From contig CAYUPI010000033.1 in assembly GCA_964446585.1 (NCBI GenBank), positions 1 to 64,000 of the forward strand: a stretch of DNA of 64,000 nucleotides, read 5' to 3'. The first letter of the stretch is position 1. Every line of letters begins with the position of its first letter. Shown here in pieces: positions 16,603 to 25,447 of the stretch. Below the pieces are notes generated by a model. That model did no database searches, had not been told where the DNA came from, and was given only the letters and a program-made list of their open reading frames with translations. This DNA comes from CAYUPI01 sp964446585. GTDB taxonomy: Bacteria; Verrucomicrobiota; Verrucomicrobiia; Limisphaerales; UBA8199. Position numbers and translations under genes: made by a program.

Positions 16603-18552
16603 ATGAAGCCGGCAGCCTTCCTCATTTCGAACCTGATTCTCTGGCTTGCCAGTTCTGGCGAGGGGCAAATCACCGCCAAGGCGGTGAATGCAATCTTGCA
16701 GATTCCGCTCGAAAGACCCGAGGTCGTGCGCTCCCAACTTCTCAACCACCTGCTCAGACGCACCACACCCGTGCGAGTTCCTTTGGGTCCGAAAGAATGG
16801 GCCGCGCAATCCAAACGCTTTCAGCAGGAATTCGAGGCGGTCATCTTCCACGGCTGGCCCAGGGAATGGATCACTTCTTTGCCCAGGTTCGAAGAGATAG
16901 GCACCGTCGCCGCCACCGAAGGTTACCGGATTCGCAAGCTGCGATACGAGGTTGTTCCTGGATTCTGGTCGGCGGCGCTACTTTATGAACCAATACAACT
17001 TCGCGGCAAGGCCCCGGCGATCTTGAATTTGCTGGGACACTATCGGGACGGGAAGGCGATGGCCTTCGAGCAGAAGCGCTGCATCAACTACGCGCTGCAG
17101 GGCATGTTTGCCCTCGACCTTGAGTGGCTCGGCTACGGCGAACTGCGGCACGCCGAGAACAGCCATTGGTTTGCCGCAGACCTCGATCTTGTGGGCGCCA
17201 ACGGTGTCGGCCTCTTCTATCTCGCCATGCGGCGAGGTCTGGATTACCTGGAGCAACAGCGAGGCGTTGACCCAACACGTCTTGGCGTCACCGGCTTATC
17301 GGGCGGCGGATGGCAAACGATCCTGCTGGCAGGACTTGATTCAAGGGTGACTGCGGCTGTTCCCGTCGCTGGCACGTGCTCGCTCATCTCAAAACTCGAC
17401 CGCCCCGAGCCTTCAAACATCGGCGACCTGGAGGAAGTACCCACCGACCTGCTCGAAGGTCGCGATTATGCCCACTTGCTGGCCTTGCGATCTCCGCGAC
17501 CGACCTTGCTAATCTATAACGCCAACGACAGTTGCTGCTATCAGGCACCGCTGACCAGGCCGTACCTTTATGACAACGTGCTCCCCATCTTTTCGCTTGG
17601 TGGCCGGCCGACACAACTCCGTTGGTATGAAAACATCGATCCCGGCACGCATAACTACGAACAGGATAACCGCCAGCAGTCGTACCGTTTTTTCGCTGAG
17701 CAATTTGGCTTGCCGACTGTCGAACATGAAGTTGAGGTCGAATCGCGACTCAGAACCGCGGAACAACTGACGGTGGGCCTGCCGCAGGACAATCTGACCA
17801 TCGTGGGTCTCGCCAGGAAGCTCGCCGCAGGCATCCAGCGTGAACCCGCGCCGTCGGCTCCCAAAGCTCGAAGAGGCTGGGCCGCCGGGCAGCGGACTAA
17901 GCTCAAAGCACTCTTGCGCTACAGCCCGGTCTCGATGGCGCACCCTTGGATGCTGGCCAGCACGCGCGAGCACGGATTGGAATCGATTTCCTATCGCCTG
18001 GAATTTGAGGATGGATTGAGCGCGACTGGCGTACGGCTCAAGCCGACGGCGGCCACGAACACCAGACTCGCTCCGGTGACCTTTGTGCTGATGGATGACG
18101 GAAAGCGCTCCGCAGGCGCAGCGGTTTCGGACGCGCTGAACCGCGGACAACAAGTCTTTGCTCTCGACCTGCTTTTGACAGGCGATGCCGCCCCGGACTC
18201 ACGCTGGGAATACGCCGCCTTGCTGGCCACAACCGGCGAGCGCCCGCTCAGCCTCGAAGCGGCTCAACTTATCGCCACCGCAAAATGGCTGCGCCAGGCG
18301 GCATCGACCGCACAGCCGATTCACCTGGAAGCCACCGGCCCTCGCAGCCAGATGGTCGCGCTGGCAGCAGCGGCACTGGAACCGTCGTTATTTTCGCAAG
18401 TAACCGTCCGGAATGGTTTCCAAAGTTTGCGGGACTTGCTGGACCAGGCCATCCCCTACAAGCAGGCGCCGGAGTTGTTTTGCCTCGACTTACTTAAGGA
18501 TTTCGATCTCGACATCCTCCAAGCCATCGCAGGAGAGTCGAAGCCAGAGTAA
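16603..18552 (+). CDS. Large secreted alpha/beta hydrolase (acetylxylan-esterase-like), C-terminal half degenerate
   Basis: The 649-residue protein begins with a signal peptide (AAFLISNLILWLASSGEG) and starts 7 bp after glnD. The first half is an alpha/beta hydrolase fold with GVTGLSGGGWQT. Ser233 is the predicted nucleophile, and His350 in DPGTHNYEQDN the likely catalytic histidine. The second half (from about 455) looks like another alpha/beta hydrolase core (FEDGLSATGVRLKP, VTFVLMDDGKRSAG). At the position of the nucleophile elbow it has ATGPRSQMVALAA, which lacks a GxSxG motif. It resembles the 791-residue protein at 60990, where the opposite half has lost its serine. The substrate is unknown, probably a polysaccharide ester. 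Confidence 0.8.
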   Translation: MKPAAFLISNLILWLASSGEGQITAKAVNAILQIPLERPEVVRSQLLNHLLRRTTPVRVPLGPKEWAAQSKRFQQEFEAVIFHGWPREWITSLPRFEEIGTVAATEGYRIRKLRYEVVPGFWSAALLYEPIQLRGKAPAILNLLGHYRDGKAMAFEQKRCINYALQGMFALDLEWLGYGELRHAENSHWFAADLDLVGANGVGLFYLAMRRGLDYLEQQRGVDPTRLGVTGLSGGGWQTILLAGLDSRVTAAVPVAGTCSLISKLDRPEPSNIGDLEEVPTDLLEGRDYAHLLALRSPRPTLLIYNANDSCCYQAPLTRPYLYDNVLPIFSLGGRPTQLRWYENIDPGTHNYEQDNRQQSYRFFAEQFGLPTVEHEVEVESRLRTAEQLTVGLPQDNLTIVGLARKLAAGIQREPAPSAPKARRGWAAGQRTKLKALLRYSPVSMAHPWMLASTREHGLESISYRLEFEDGLSATGVRLKPTAATNTRLAPVTFVLMDDGKRSAGAAVSDALNRGQQVFALDLLLTGDAAPDSRWEYAALLATTGERPLSLEAAQLIATAKWLRQAASTAQPIHLEATGPRSQMVALAAAALEPSLFSQVTVRNGFQSLRDLLDQAIPYKQAPELFCLDLLKDFDLDILQAIAGESKPE

Positions 18553-18575
18553 TAAGCTTCCGTGCCAGGCGGGGT

Positions 18576-19349
18576 TTACCACGGGCCGGGACCGAGGTCG
18601 CCGGGTTTCAGGTAATATTTGTATGTACCATTATCGGCGCCGACGGCGATGGTGTTGGTATTGCCAAACTTGAACTTGCGCCACGTGACATGGCCGTCTT
18701 CATGGAGGAAGTTGCCGCCGGTTGGCACATTGGCTTTTCCGCGATGCGAGGAAGTCGGATAGGCCTTGCCATGGAGCGGGTCATCCATCCACGAACCATT
18801 CTTCAATTGAATCATATCCACCATGACCGGCGCGTTGCGATAGGGGCCGCCCATCTTCTTACGATAAAACCACTCCTTGACCCCGTTGCCGATGTACATC
18901 GAGTCCACCGCCCGGCCAGGCAGGTAGTGGTACCCGATTAACGTGACTACTGCCATGTCGTACTCGGCATAGTGGTGCCAAAGGTCGGTCGGGCAATAAA
19001 TGACATCGTTGGGCCCGCGCTGGCCCGCGGCTTTGGTGCCTGGGCGGTTTTTGTAGAGATAGACCGGGTAAAAGTTCGTGTTCAAGGCTGGGTCCATCCA
19101 CGCCAGGTCGTCCCCGTGTGTGTTGTCCGGAAAACGATCGCGGTTGTCACTGGCGTACATTTGTAGCGCCAGTCCCCATTGTTTGAGGTTACTTGCACAT
19201 TGTGCTTTCAGGGCGCTGGCCTTGGCCCGAGAAAGCGCTGGCAGCAACAGCGACGCCAAAATAGCGATAATGGCAATCACGACGAGCAATTCAATCAACG
19301 TGAACGCCCGGCCGGGCTGACGTCGAGGTGAAGAAAAAATAACGCTCAT
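18576..19349 (-). CDS. Prepilin-type N-terminal cleavage/methylation protein (type II secretion/pseudopilin-like)
   Basis: A 257-residue pseudopilin-like protein. After a short basic leader (SPRRQPGRA) comes FTLIELLVVIAIIAILASLLLPALSRAK, the prepilin peptidase site and hydrophobic helix. A C-N-L-K-Q-W-G motif and YASDNRDRFP follow, then a C-terminal H-DGHVTW element typical of the expanded Verrucomicrobia/Planctomycetes family. I chose the ATG at 19349, giving a normal-length leader. It stands alone, without assembly genes. Several unlinked paralogues occur in this window. Confidence 0.88.
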   Translation of the reverse strand: MSVIFSSPRRQPGRAFTLIELLVVIAIIAILASLLLPALSRAKASALKAQCASNLKQWGLALQMYASDNRDRFPDNTHGDDLAWMDPALNTNFYPVYLYKNRPGTKAAGQRGPNDVIYCPTDLWHHYAEYDMAVVTLIGYHYLPGRAVDSMYIGNGVKEWFYRKKMGGPYRNAPVMVDMIQLKNGSWMDDPLHGKAYPTSSHRGKANVPTGGNFLHEDGHVTWRKFKFGNTNTIAVGADNGTYKYYLKPGDLGPGPW

Positions 19350-19436
19350 CGGGTTACTAGCTGTGCGCCAACTCGCATCCGGTTGCGCCGACACGGCTGT
19401 AGTATTTTTCCGCCATCGCGCGAGTATTGTCGAGCC

Positions 19437-19886
19437 TCAAAGTTCGCGGCGTTTTTGGATATGGCGCTGCTCGCCTACAGCGTATGCTTCGGCCAGCCAT
19501 TTGCGAAACTGTGCGTCCACTTCACGCGCTCTGGTCAGCCTGAAGGTGTGGACATGATTGCGCGGTGAGATGGTCTGGATCGCGCGGAATCGGTGATGCC
19601 CAAGCCTCCGTGCCAGCACCACGTGGCCATCGAGCCAGTTCGCCCGCGGTGTGACCTGGGCAAACGACATGCGCACCTGGAATGCAATTCGAGTCTTTTC
19701 TGGAAGGATGCGCACCGGCCCCAGCGCGCGAATGGTGGATACCACCCGATCGAAAAGAGCTCGAATCTCCGGACGCTTGCCACGGAAGTGGTGTTCGAGA
19801 TCGTGCCGGCCGCATGCGTGCGATTGATTGCGGTTTGCGAAATAACGCCCGCATTTCTTGCACTGCCACAGGGGAGTCTGCTTCAT
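19437..19886 (-). CDS. Small zinc-finger protein, DUF5655-like
   Basis: This 149-residue protein starts with a treble-clef-like zinc site (WQCKKCGRYFANRNQSHACGRH). A domain resembling DUF5655 follows (LFDRVVSTIRALGPVRILPEKTRIAFQVRMSFAQV and LARRLGHHRFRAIQTISPRNHVHTFRL), and the end is basic. The ATG at 19886 is chosen because the longer frame runs into the divergent gap. The function is unknown; related proteins appear as stand-alone, DNA- or RNA-contact-like domains. Confidence 0.75.
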   Translation of the reverse strand: MKQTPLWQCKKCGRYFANRNQSHACGRHDLEHHFRGKRPEIRALFDRVVSTIRALGPVRILPEKTRIAFQVRMSFAQVTPRANWLDGHVVLARRLGHHRFRAIQTISPRNHVHTFRLTRAREVDAQFRKWLAEAYAVGEQRHIQKRREL

Positions 19887-19993
19887 ATCTATGAAATCTG
19901 GAGTGGCTGCTTGAGTATAATCATTGCTCGATAGCGGTTGCAAACAAATCGGCCCTTGCATTCACTCCCGGTCTGTCTTAATGGGAGTCGCTC

Positions 19994-20782
19994 ATGAGCA
20001 TTCATTCCGCGTTTGTTCTGATCGCGTTGACCTTCGCAACTTTTGCACCGGCCGCCGATCTGGCCACTGTGCGTGGCAAGACCGTCATGGTGGTCCAGGC
20101 GCATCCTGACGATGCGGAGTCGCGCTGCGCCGGCACGGTCGCATTGCTGAAAAAGAACGGCAACAAAATCGTTTACGTCGTCTGCAGCAACGACGACAAG
20201 GGCACCTACGACCCAAAGGCGACGCTCAAGAGCCACGCCGCCGTGCGCAAGCGGGAAGAGGAGGCCGCGGTCAAGTTCCTCGGCATCGATGCGCTGGAAT
20301 GGCTCGGCTATGAAGATGGCTGGGTCGATATGGTGCCCAAGGACCAATTGCGCGGTGACATCGTGCGCATGATCCGCAAGTATCATCCGGACATTCTGTT
20401 CGCCTTCGACCCGCGCAACACCGATGAACACATGGACCACCGCGCGTCGGCCTTCGCCGCCATGGACGCCGTGACCGCCGCGCCTTTTCCACTCTATTTT
20501 CCGGACCATTTCCACAAGGAAAAGCTTACCCCCTGGCAGGTATCGGAAGTCTATTACTATGATTCTTTGGACCCTAACACGTGGGTGGATATCAGCAACA
20601 ACATCGAGACCAAGATCGACGCGCTGGCGAAACACGCCAGCCAAAAGGGAACCGATCGCGAAGCAATCGCGCAGGGCATGAAAGAAAAGGCCGCACGCGA
20701 AGGTAAAGAGCACGGAATGAAGTACGCCGAAACGCTGCGCCAGGCCGATGGCTACATCGGCGTCACACCCACAAAAAAATAG
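19994..20782 (+). CDS. Secreted PIG-L family deacetylase
   Basis: The 262-residue protein has a signal peptide (FVLIALTFATFAPAA). The LmbE/PIG-L zinc-binding motif QAHPDDAESRCAGT comes next, then VCSNDDKGTYDP and the second metal motif TDEHMDHRASAFAAMDAV. These enzymes remove N-acetyl groups from GlcNAc-containing glycans or small conjugates. It is 6 bp upstream of the haloalkane-dehalogenase-like gene and has a paralogue at 23678. The pairing with ceramidase-like genes suggests handling of acylated amino-lipids or amino-sugars, but that is inference. Confidence 0.9.
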   Translation: MSIHSAFVLIALTFATFAPAADLATVRGKTVMVVQAHPDDAESRCAGTVALLKKNGNKIVYVVCSNDDKGTYDPKATLKSHAAVRKREEEAAVKFLGIDALEWLGYEDGWVDMVPKDQLRGDIVRMIRKYHPDILFAFDPRNTDEHMDHRASAFAAMDAVTAAPFPLYFPDHFHKEKLTPWQVSEVYYYDSLDPNTWVDISNNIETKIDALAKHASQKGTDREAIAQGMKEKAAREGKEHGMKYAETLRQADGYIGVTPTKK

Positions 20783-20788
20783 TGGTTT

Positions 20789-21691
20789 ATGGCGGTGGTC
20801 CATTCCATTCCGGAGCGGTTTGCCAATCTGCCGGACTTTCCTTATGCGCCGCGGTTCGTGGAAATTAACGGCCTTAAGGTCCATTACGTTGACGAAGGAG
20901 CTGGCGAAACACTTCTTTGTCTGCACGGCGAACCAACCTGGGCTTTTCTTTATCGCAAGATGATTCCACGTTTTGTGGGTGCCGGTAAGCGTGTGGTCGC
21001 CCCGGATTTCATTGGCTTCGGCCGCTCGGATAAATTCACCGAAATCACCGATTACAGTTTCAAGCTCCACTATGAAACCATCGAATCGCATATCGAAAAG
21101 CTCGACCTTCGAGGCATCACCCTGGTTTGCCAGGATTGGGGCGGATTGATCGGATTGACCGTGGCGGCGCAGCATCCTGAGCGCTTTTCCCGCCTCGTGA
21201 TTATGAATACCGGCTTGCCTACGGGTGAGGAGAAAATGACCTACGGGTTCATGGCGTGGCGCGCTTTTGCGCTGCGCACTCCGGAACTCATCGCCGGCAT
21301 GGTCGTGCGCAAGGCCTGCGCGACCGGCGAAAATCTCTCGCCCGAAATCCTGGCAGCGTATGATGCGCCGTTCCCCGATCTGCAGCACAAAGCCGGCATG
21401 CACGCATTTCCGCGGCTCGTGCCCATTTCAACTGATATGGCGGGGGCGGCGGAAATGAAAGAAGCACGCCGTCGCCTGGCCACATGGACCAAGCCAGCGC
21501 TGGTCCTGTTCTCCGATGGTGATCCGGTCACGCGCGGCGGGGATCGCTTTTTCCGGCGGTTGATACCCTCGGCCAGGGAACAGCCGGAGATAACCATTCA
21601 CGGCGCGGGCCATTTTCTGCAGGAAGACAAAGGCGAAGAAATCGCTCAGCACATTCTGGACTTCCTGGGCAGAACCACGACAAAAGATTAG
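20789..21691 (+). CDS. Haloalkane dehalogenase-like alpha/beta hydrolase
   Basis: This 300-residue protein has the haloalkane dehalogenase layout: oxyanion motif LHGEPTW at 45-51 and nucleophile elbow VCQDWGGLIG, with Asp116 in place of serine and the adjacent halide-binding Trp117. LFSDGDPVT holds the likely acid Asp245, and GAGHFLQ holds His275. The Asp nucleophile next to Trp and the HGEPTW motif favour subfamily I dehalogenases over epoxide hydrolases. It has no signal peptide and follows the PIG-L gene after 6 bp, so an operon is likely. The natural substrate is unknown. Confidence 0.88.
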   Translation: MAVVHSIPERFANLPDFPYAPRFVEINGLKVHYVDEGAGETLLCLHGEPTWAFLYRKMIPRFVGAGKRVVAPDFIGFGRSDKFTEITDYSFKLHYETIESHIEKLDLRGITLVCQDWGGLIGLTVAAQHPERFSRLVIMNTGLPTGEEKMTYGFMAWRAFALRTPELIAGMVVRKACATGENLSPEILAAYDAPFPDLQHKAGMHAFPRLVPISTDMAGAAEMKEARRRLATWTKPALVLFSDGDPVTRGGDRFFRRLIPSAREQPEITIHGAGHFLQEDKGEEIAQHILDFLGRTTTKD

Positions 21692-21770
21692 TTGGCCTCC
21701 TAAGCTGACCATGAAAACAAATCTGGCTGGACTTGTTGAAGAACCGAATCCTGCTATTTCCTCGATCCGG

Positions 21771-21909
21771 TCCCCCTCACCCCTGCCCTCTCCCTTAGGG
21801 AGAGGGAGAATCATTGCCAGTCTAGCCCATAGCAGCGGTGCCACGGCATACCGAGGAAGCGGTCGACAGTGCTCCCTCTCCTTAAGGGAGAGGGCAGGGG
21901 TGAGGGGGA
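21771..21909. repeat. Repin-like double-hairpin inverted repeat, copy 1
   Basis: Outer arms of 15 bp pair perfectly (21771-21785 with 21895-21909). Each arm is followed inside by a 21-base mini-hairpin: ccctctccc tta gggagaggg at 21786-21806, and a matching one at 21874-21894. The inner spacer is 67 bases. Translation of these arms gives the spurious SPLPSPLGRGR / LSLRERAGVRG strings well known from mis-extended genes. It lies just upstream of the ceramidase-like gene. No RAYT transposase is in the window. Confidence 0.85.
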
Positions 21910-21950
21910 AGAATGTAAAGGGATACCCATGGCGCTCCCACAGGAAGTAC

Positions 21951-23309
21951 GTGGCCAGCGCAAAGCTGTTTATCCTGATCCTCGCTTCAATGCTGCTCTT
22001 CCTTACCAGCGCCCCAGCTTCTCTCGCCTCTGAATTTAAAGCGGCAGTCGGGAAAACAGACATCACGCCGCCGCTCGATTACGCACTGTGGGGATATTCG
22101 GATCGCAAAGGCGGTGCCACCAGCGTGCTCGACCCGCTCTGGGCTAGAATTCTCGTGCTGGATGACGGGAGCAACCGCTTGGCCCTGGTCACGCTGGATT
22201 TGGGCAGGTCCTTCGGCCCGCCCTTCATGGATGCCCTCCGTCGGGTCGTCCGGAAATCTGCCGGCGTCCATCAGGTCTTTTTCATGGCCTCGCACACTCA
22301 CTCCGGGCCAGTCATCGATGATGCCTATCCGGAAGGAAAAATCCCGCCTTGGGAAACCGAAGCGCAGAATAAAATTGCCAGCGCAATCGAAAAAACCAGC
22401 GGTCATCTGGTGCCTGCGCGCCTCGGCACCGGCTATGGTGAAACGTATATCGGCCACAATCGCCGCTTTGTTCAACCGGACGGCACAGTGAAGATGCTCT
22501 GGCGCAACGCGACCAAAATTCCCACCCATCCCGTGGATCCGACCGTCGGCATCATCCGCGTGGACGACGCCTCAGGCAAGCCCCTGGCGATTCTCGTCAA
22601 CTATTCATGTCACCCGGTTGTGTTCGGCCAGGACAATTTGCGCTATTCCGCGGACTACCCCGGCGCCATGGCCAAATTTGTCGAAGAGCATTTCGACAAA
22701 ACTCCCATTTGCTTTTTCCTCCAAGCAGCTCCCGGCGATATTAATCCGTACTTCGACAAGACGCCGTTGTCGGAAGATGCCGATCGGCTGATGAAGGAGA
22801 CCGGCGAACAACTGGGCCAGGAAGCCGTGCGGGTCGCTCGCGGCATCACCACGCGTGCGCCTGAGAAGCCCTCCTTGAAGTATTCTTTGGACACGATGAA
22901 CTTCGACCTGCGCTGGGACGCAGCGCAAATAATGCCGATCCTCGAAAAGCGCGTAAGCGCGACCGTCGCCGGTTATTATCGGCGCTCGCTGGTTTCACCA
23001 ATCCCTTGCCCGGTGATGACGCTCTTGATCAACGACGAGCTCGCCTTGATGGGAATGCCCGGCGAGCCGTTCGTGGAGTTCGCAATCGATTTCCGCGAGC
23101 GCGCGCCGGTATCCGACGCGTTCTTTGTCGGTTATGCCAACGGGTATTACGGGTATTTCCCGACGATGCGCGCCGCTGTGGAAGGCGGTTATGGCGCCAA
23201 CAGCCTGACCACGCGAACGGAGGTCGGCGCGGGCGAAGCCATGGAGAACCATGCCCTGGTGAAACTGAACCAGATGCTCGGCAAACTCAAATCGGTGCCG
23301 GCGCCGTAA
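21951..23309 (+). CDS. Ceramidase-like secreted protein (neutral/alkaline non-lysosomal ceramidase N-terminal type)
   Basis: A protein of about 452 residues. The frame is open from 21711, but the first 80 codons read through the repin-like repeat, so the GTG at 21951 is preferred. It is preceded by AGGAAG and opens a signal peptide (SAKLFILILASMLLFL, ending PASLASEF). The mature part has AAVGKTDITPPLDYALWGYSDR, ALVTLDLG, FFMASHTHSGPVIDD, NYSCHPVV, PGDINPYFD and MGMPGEPFVEFA. These match the zinc-binding N-terminal domain of neutral ceramidases, but the C-terminal immunoglobulin-like domain is absent. Many such proteins in environmental bacteria have unproven substrates. It has a paralogue at 25448. 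Confidence 0.88.
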   Translation: MASAKLFILILASMLLFLTSAPASLASEFKAAVGKTDITPPLDYALWGYSDRKGGATSVLDPLWARILVLDDGSNRLALVTLDLGRSFGPPFMDALRRVVRKSAGVHQVFFMASHTHSGPVIDDAYPEGKIPPWETEAQNKIASAIEKTSGHLVPARLGTGYGETYIGHNRRFVQPDGTVKMLWRNATKIPTHPVDPTVGIIRVDDASGKPLAILVNYSCHPVVFGQDNLRYSADYPGAMAKFVEEHFDKTPICFFLQAAPGDINPYFDKTPLSEDADRLMKETGEQLGQEAVRVARGITTRAPEKPSLKYSLDTMNFDLRWDAAQIMPILEKRVSATVAGYYRRSLVSPIPCPVMTLLINDELALMGMPGEPFVEFAIDFRERAPVSDAFFVGYANGYYGYFPTMRAAVEGGYGANSLTTRTEVGAGEAMENHALVKLNQMLGKLKSVPAP

Positions 23310-23411
23310 GCTTGAGTTTGAAATGGCGAATCGCTCTAATCTGTCGAGCTCTTTGGGTATGGATCCGGCGTTGAGTCCGATGCGACCAGGATGCGTAGCA
23401 AGCACGGTTAC

Positions 23412-23552
23412 TTCCCCCTCACCCCAACCCTCTCCCCCAGGGAGAGGGCGTCCGCACGCCCGACTCTCGAATGCTTCAATGGTCCTCGATTCGCTGGCCG
23501 ACTGGCGACGATTCTCCCTCTCCCCAAGGGAGAGGGTTGGGGTGAGGGGGAA
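23412..23552. repeat. Repin-like double-hairpin inverted repeat, copy 2
   Basis: Perfect 16-bp outer arms (23412-23427 and 23537-23552) flank two 21-base mini-hairpins (23428-23448 and 23516-23536). The spacer is again exactly 67 bases, although its sequence differs from copy 1. It lies about 100 bp after the ceramidase-like gene, so the two copies bracket that gene. The remaining gap to 23678 holds no gene I can support. Confidence 0.85.
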
Positions 23553-23677
23553 CAGGACGCAGTACAACCCCGGTCGTCAAACTACTCGCGGAAGCTTCGA
23601 ACTCAGGCGTTTTCTCCGGCAGACCCGGAAGCTTTTAGAACGACCGAATTAACAAAATCCACAAAACCGACTATCAC

Positions 23678-24502
23678 ATGAAAACCAAAGTCCTTCTCTT
23701 GACGTTGCTCTCGCTTTCCCTGGTTTCCACCGCCGGGGCAGCCGAGAGACTCGAGAACTACACCAACAAAACCGTCCTGATTTTTACGCCGCATCCGGAC
23801 GACGACACTTTCGCCGTCGGCGGCACCATGGCCTTGCTCGCCAAAAACAAGAACCGCGTCTTCGTCGTCATCTACACCAACGACAACAAAGGCAGTTACG
23901 ATCAGGATATGACCTCTGAGCGCCTGGCGCGCATCCGCAAGGCCGAGGAGGAGGCCTCCTGCGAGGTCCTGGGTATCCCCAGGGACCACGTCATCTGGCT
24001 GGGACACGACGACGGGGAGTTGGAGTATGTTCCACCCAAAATGCTATGTGGGCAGGCGACGAAAATTATCCGGCAATACCGGCCGGATGCGGTTCTAGCG
24101 GTCGATCCCGGCGAATGGTACGAGCGCTGGCACAAGACCGATCATCGCATGGCCGCGTTCAACACTATCGACGCGGTGCGCGCGGCGGAGTTTCATCTCT
24201 ATTATCCGGAGCATCTGCTCGTGGATAAGCTCCAGCCATACATCGTTCCCAACCTTTATTTCTTCTATACCACCACCAACGAAGCCAATTATTTCGTCAA
24301 CATCGATTCGACCTTCGATCTCAAAGTAGAAGCCGTTTCCAAACAAGTCAGCCAATTCGAGCCTGCCATGACGAAATATCGCCCCGATTGGGAACCGCAG
24401 CACCTGGCGATGCTCAAGGAATACTATCACAAAAAGCACGAGAAGAAGGACGGTCATTACGTCGAGTCCTTCCGCTTCGCCACCGGCTTCAATCAGAAAT
24501 AA
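23678..24502 (+). CDS. Secreted PIG-L family deacetylase (second copy)
   Basis: The 274-residue protein has a signal peptide (VLLLTLLSLSLVSTAGAAE) and IFTPHPDDDTFAVGGTMALL, where the usual HPDDE has Asp in the final position. YTNDNKGSYDQDMTSERLA and WHKTDHRMAAFNTIDAV (second metal motif) follow. It resembles the product of 19994 in layout but has a longer C-terminus (HKKHEKKDGHYVESF). No terminator with a T-run is visible after it. Confidence 0.9.
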   Translation: MKTKVLLLTLLSLSLVSTAGAAERLENYTNKTVLIFTPHPDDDTFAVGGTMALLAKNKNRVFVVIYTNDNKGSYDQDMTSERLARIRKAEEEASCEVLGIPRDHVIWLGHDDGELEYVPPKMLCGQATKIIRQYRPDAVLAVDPGEWYERWHKTDHRMAAFNTIDAVRAAEFHLYYPEHLLVDKLQPYIVPNLYFFYTTTNEANYFVNIDSTFDLKVEAVSKQVSQFEPAMTKYRPDWEPQHLAMLKEYYHKKHEKKDGHYVESFRFATGFNQK

Positions 24503-24522
24503 GCTCTGTAGCCGCCGAGAGA

Positions 24523-24572
24523 GTTAATGGTTGACCCCGAAAGCTTTCGGGGTTGACTGTTGATAGTTGATG
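24523..24572 (+). repeat. Heptamer-like repeats around a 20-bp perfect palindrome
   Basis: Units gttaatg, gttgacc, then gttgact, gttgata, gttgatg flank accccgaaagctttcggggt (24534-24553), a perfect 20-bp palindrome. The units on either side are offset by one base. The palindrome could act as a terminator stem for the PIG-L gene, but there is no loop or T-run. Confidence 0.55.
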
Positions 24573-24605
24573 GTGCCCATAGTGGCACTCGGGGGTTTTG
24601 ACCCG

Positions 24606-25292
24606 TCAGGGGTTTCCACGCTGCTTTCTGTGGAATGACAGGCTGGCGACGGCTCCGCGGCGATGGTGGTGGAGGAAGGATGGTAAGGCCAAGAGTATCC
24701 CCCACCGCCGGAACAAGTGTGCAAGTGTGCGCAAACGCGATAAAGACGGAGGTTCTATGTCTGTTTTTGGCGTGCAAACAAGTGAGCCACGCACTTGCGC
24801 TTCCCAACCTCCCGTGTCGCTCCGTCCGACCACAATCAGAATGGAAGAATTGTGGAAATTGATCTTTTTGCTGGCAGCGAGGGCTTTGCGGTAGTTTGCC
24901 AGAGTGTCTAAGTCGATCGTGTAAGTATCAGTCGTCTTAACTTCGAGGATGATCGCTGCATCGTCTTCAGACCGCCACAGCCTGTCGTGGCCGACGTCGT
25001 TGACTTTGCCGCAATAAAGACCGTTCTCGACGGCAAATCCAAGGCGGCGACAGACTTCATTAATCACGTCCTGCAGGGCAGAACTCGCTTCACCAAACTT
25101 TTCTGCTCCAAGGCATTCGCTCGCGTAGCGCGCCAAAATCTCAGAAGGAACGTGCGACAAAAACTCACGGAACTCCTTCGAAGCATTGCTTGCGTCCCGC
25201 AGCTTCCCGTCGCCGGCAAGACCGACCATCGCTTGACCATGTTTAACCGAAAGTTCAGCCTGTTGTGATTTCCAAAGTGAACTAAGTGACAT
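24606..25292 (-). pseudogene. Nuclease-like (PD-(D/E)XK) protein, 3' part apparently replaced
   Basis: The first about 170 residues look like a genuine protein. A helical N-terminus (SLWKSQQAELSVKHGQAMVGLAGDGKLRD) leads to ENGLYCGKVNDVGHDRLW and then DDAAIILEVKTTDTYTIDLDTLANYRKAL. This D-x(6)-E-x-K pattern fits a PD-(D/E)XK nuclease fold. After ILIVVGRSDTGGWEAQVRGS (ending near residue 170, base 24782) the translation turns into basic, low-quality sequence (HLFRRWGILLALPSFLHHHRRGA). From memory of similar proteins, the family continues with RHAWDVRLIS-type sequence, so a deletion or insertion near 24782 has probably removed the end. It may derive from a restriction or defence gene. The family assignment is tentative. 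Confidence 0.5.
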
Positions 25293-25297
25293 GCGAT

Positions 25298-25390
25298 TCA
25301 GTTTCTCAGCTCCGCCACTTCTCCCTCAAAATTCACAATCTCCTTAATCTGCGTCAGGAACAGCGGCCGATTTTCGTAATGATAGGACAT
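25298..25390 (-). CDS. Possible 30-residue ORF upstream of the nuclease-like fragment
   Basis: The frame reads MSYHYENRPLFLTQIKEIVN followed by FEGEVAELRN and stops 5 bases before the nuclease-like ATG. The spacing and composition suggest a real coding remnant or a short leader peptide of the same transcript. It is too short to identify and could be chance. Confidence 0.3.
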   Translation of the reverse strand: MSYHYENRPLFLTQIKEIVNFEGEVAELRN

Positions 25391-25447
25391 TGGTTTTCGT
25401 GTCCAGATTTGCTGAGCGCTACGCGGGTGGCCGAAATAAAAGAGGTT

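Noticed and set aside
21711..21950. N-terminal extension of the ceramidase-like protein
   Set aside because: These codons translate the repin-like repeat; a GTG with ribosome site and signal peptide follows at 21951.
22995..23567. 190-residue minus-strand ORF
   Set aside because: It is antisense to the ceramidase-like gene plus translation of repeat copy 2.
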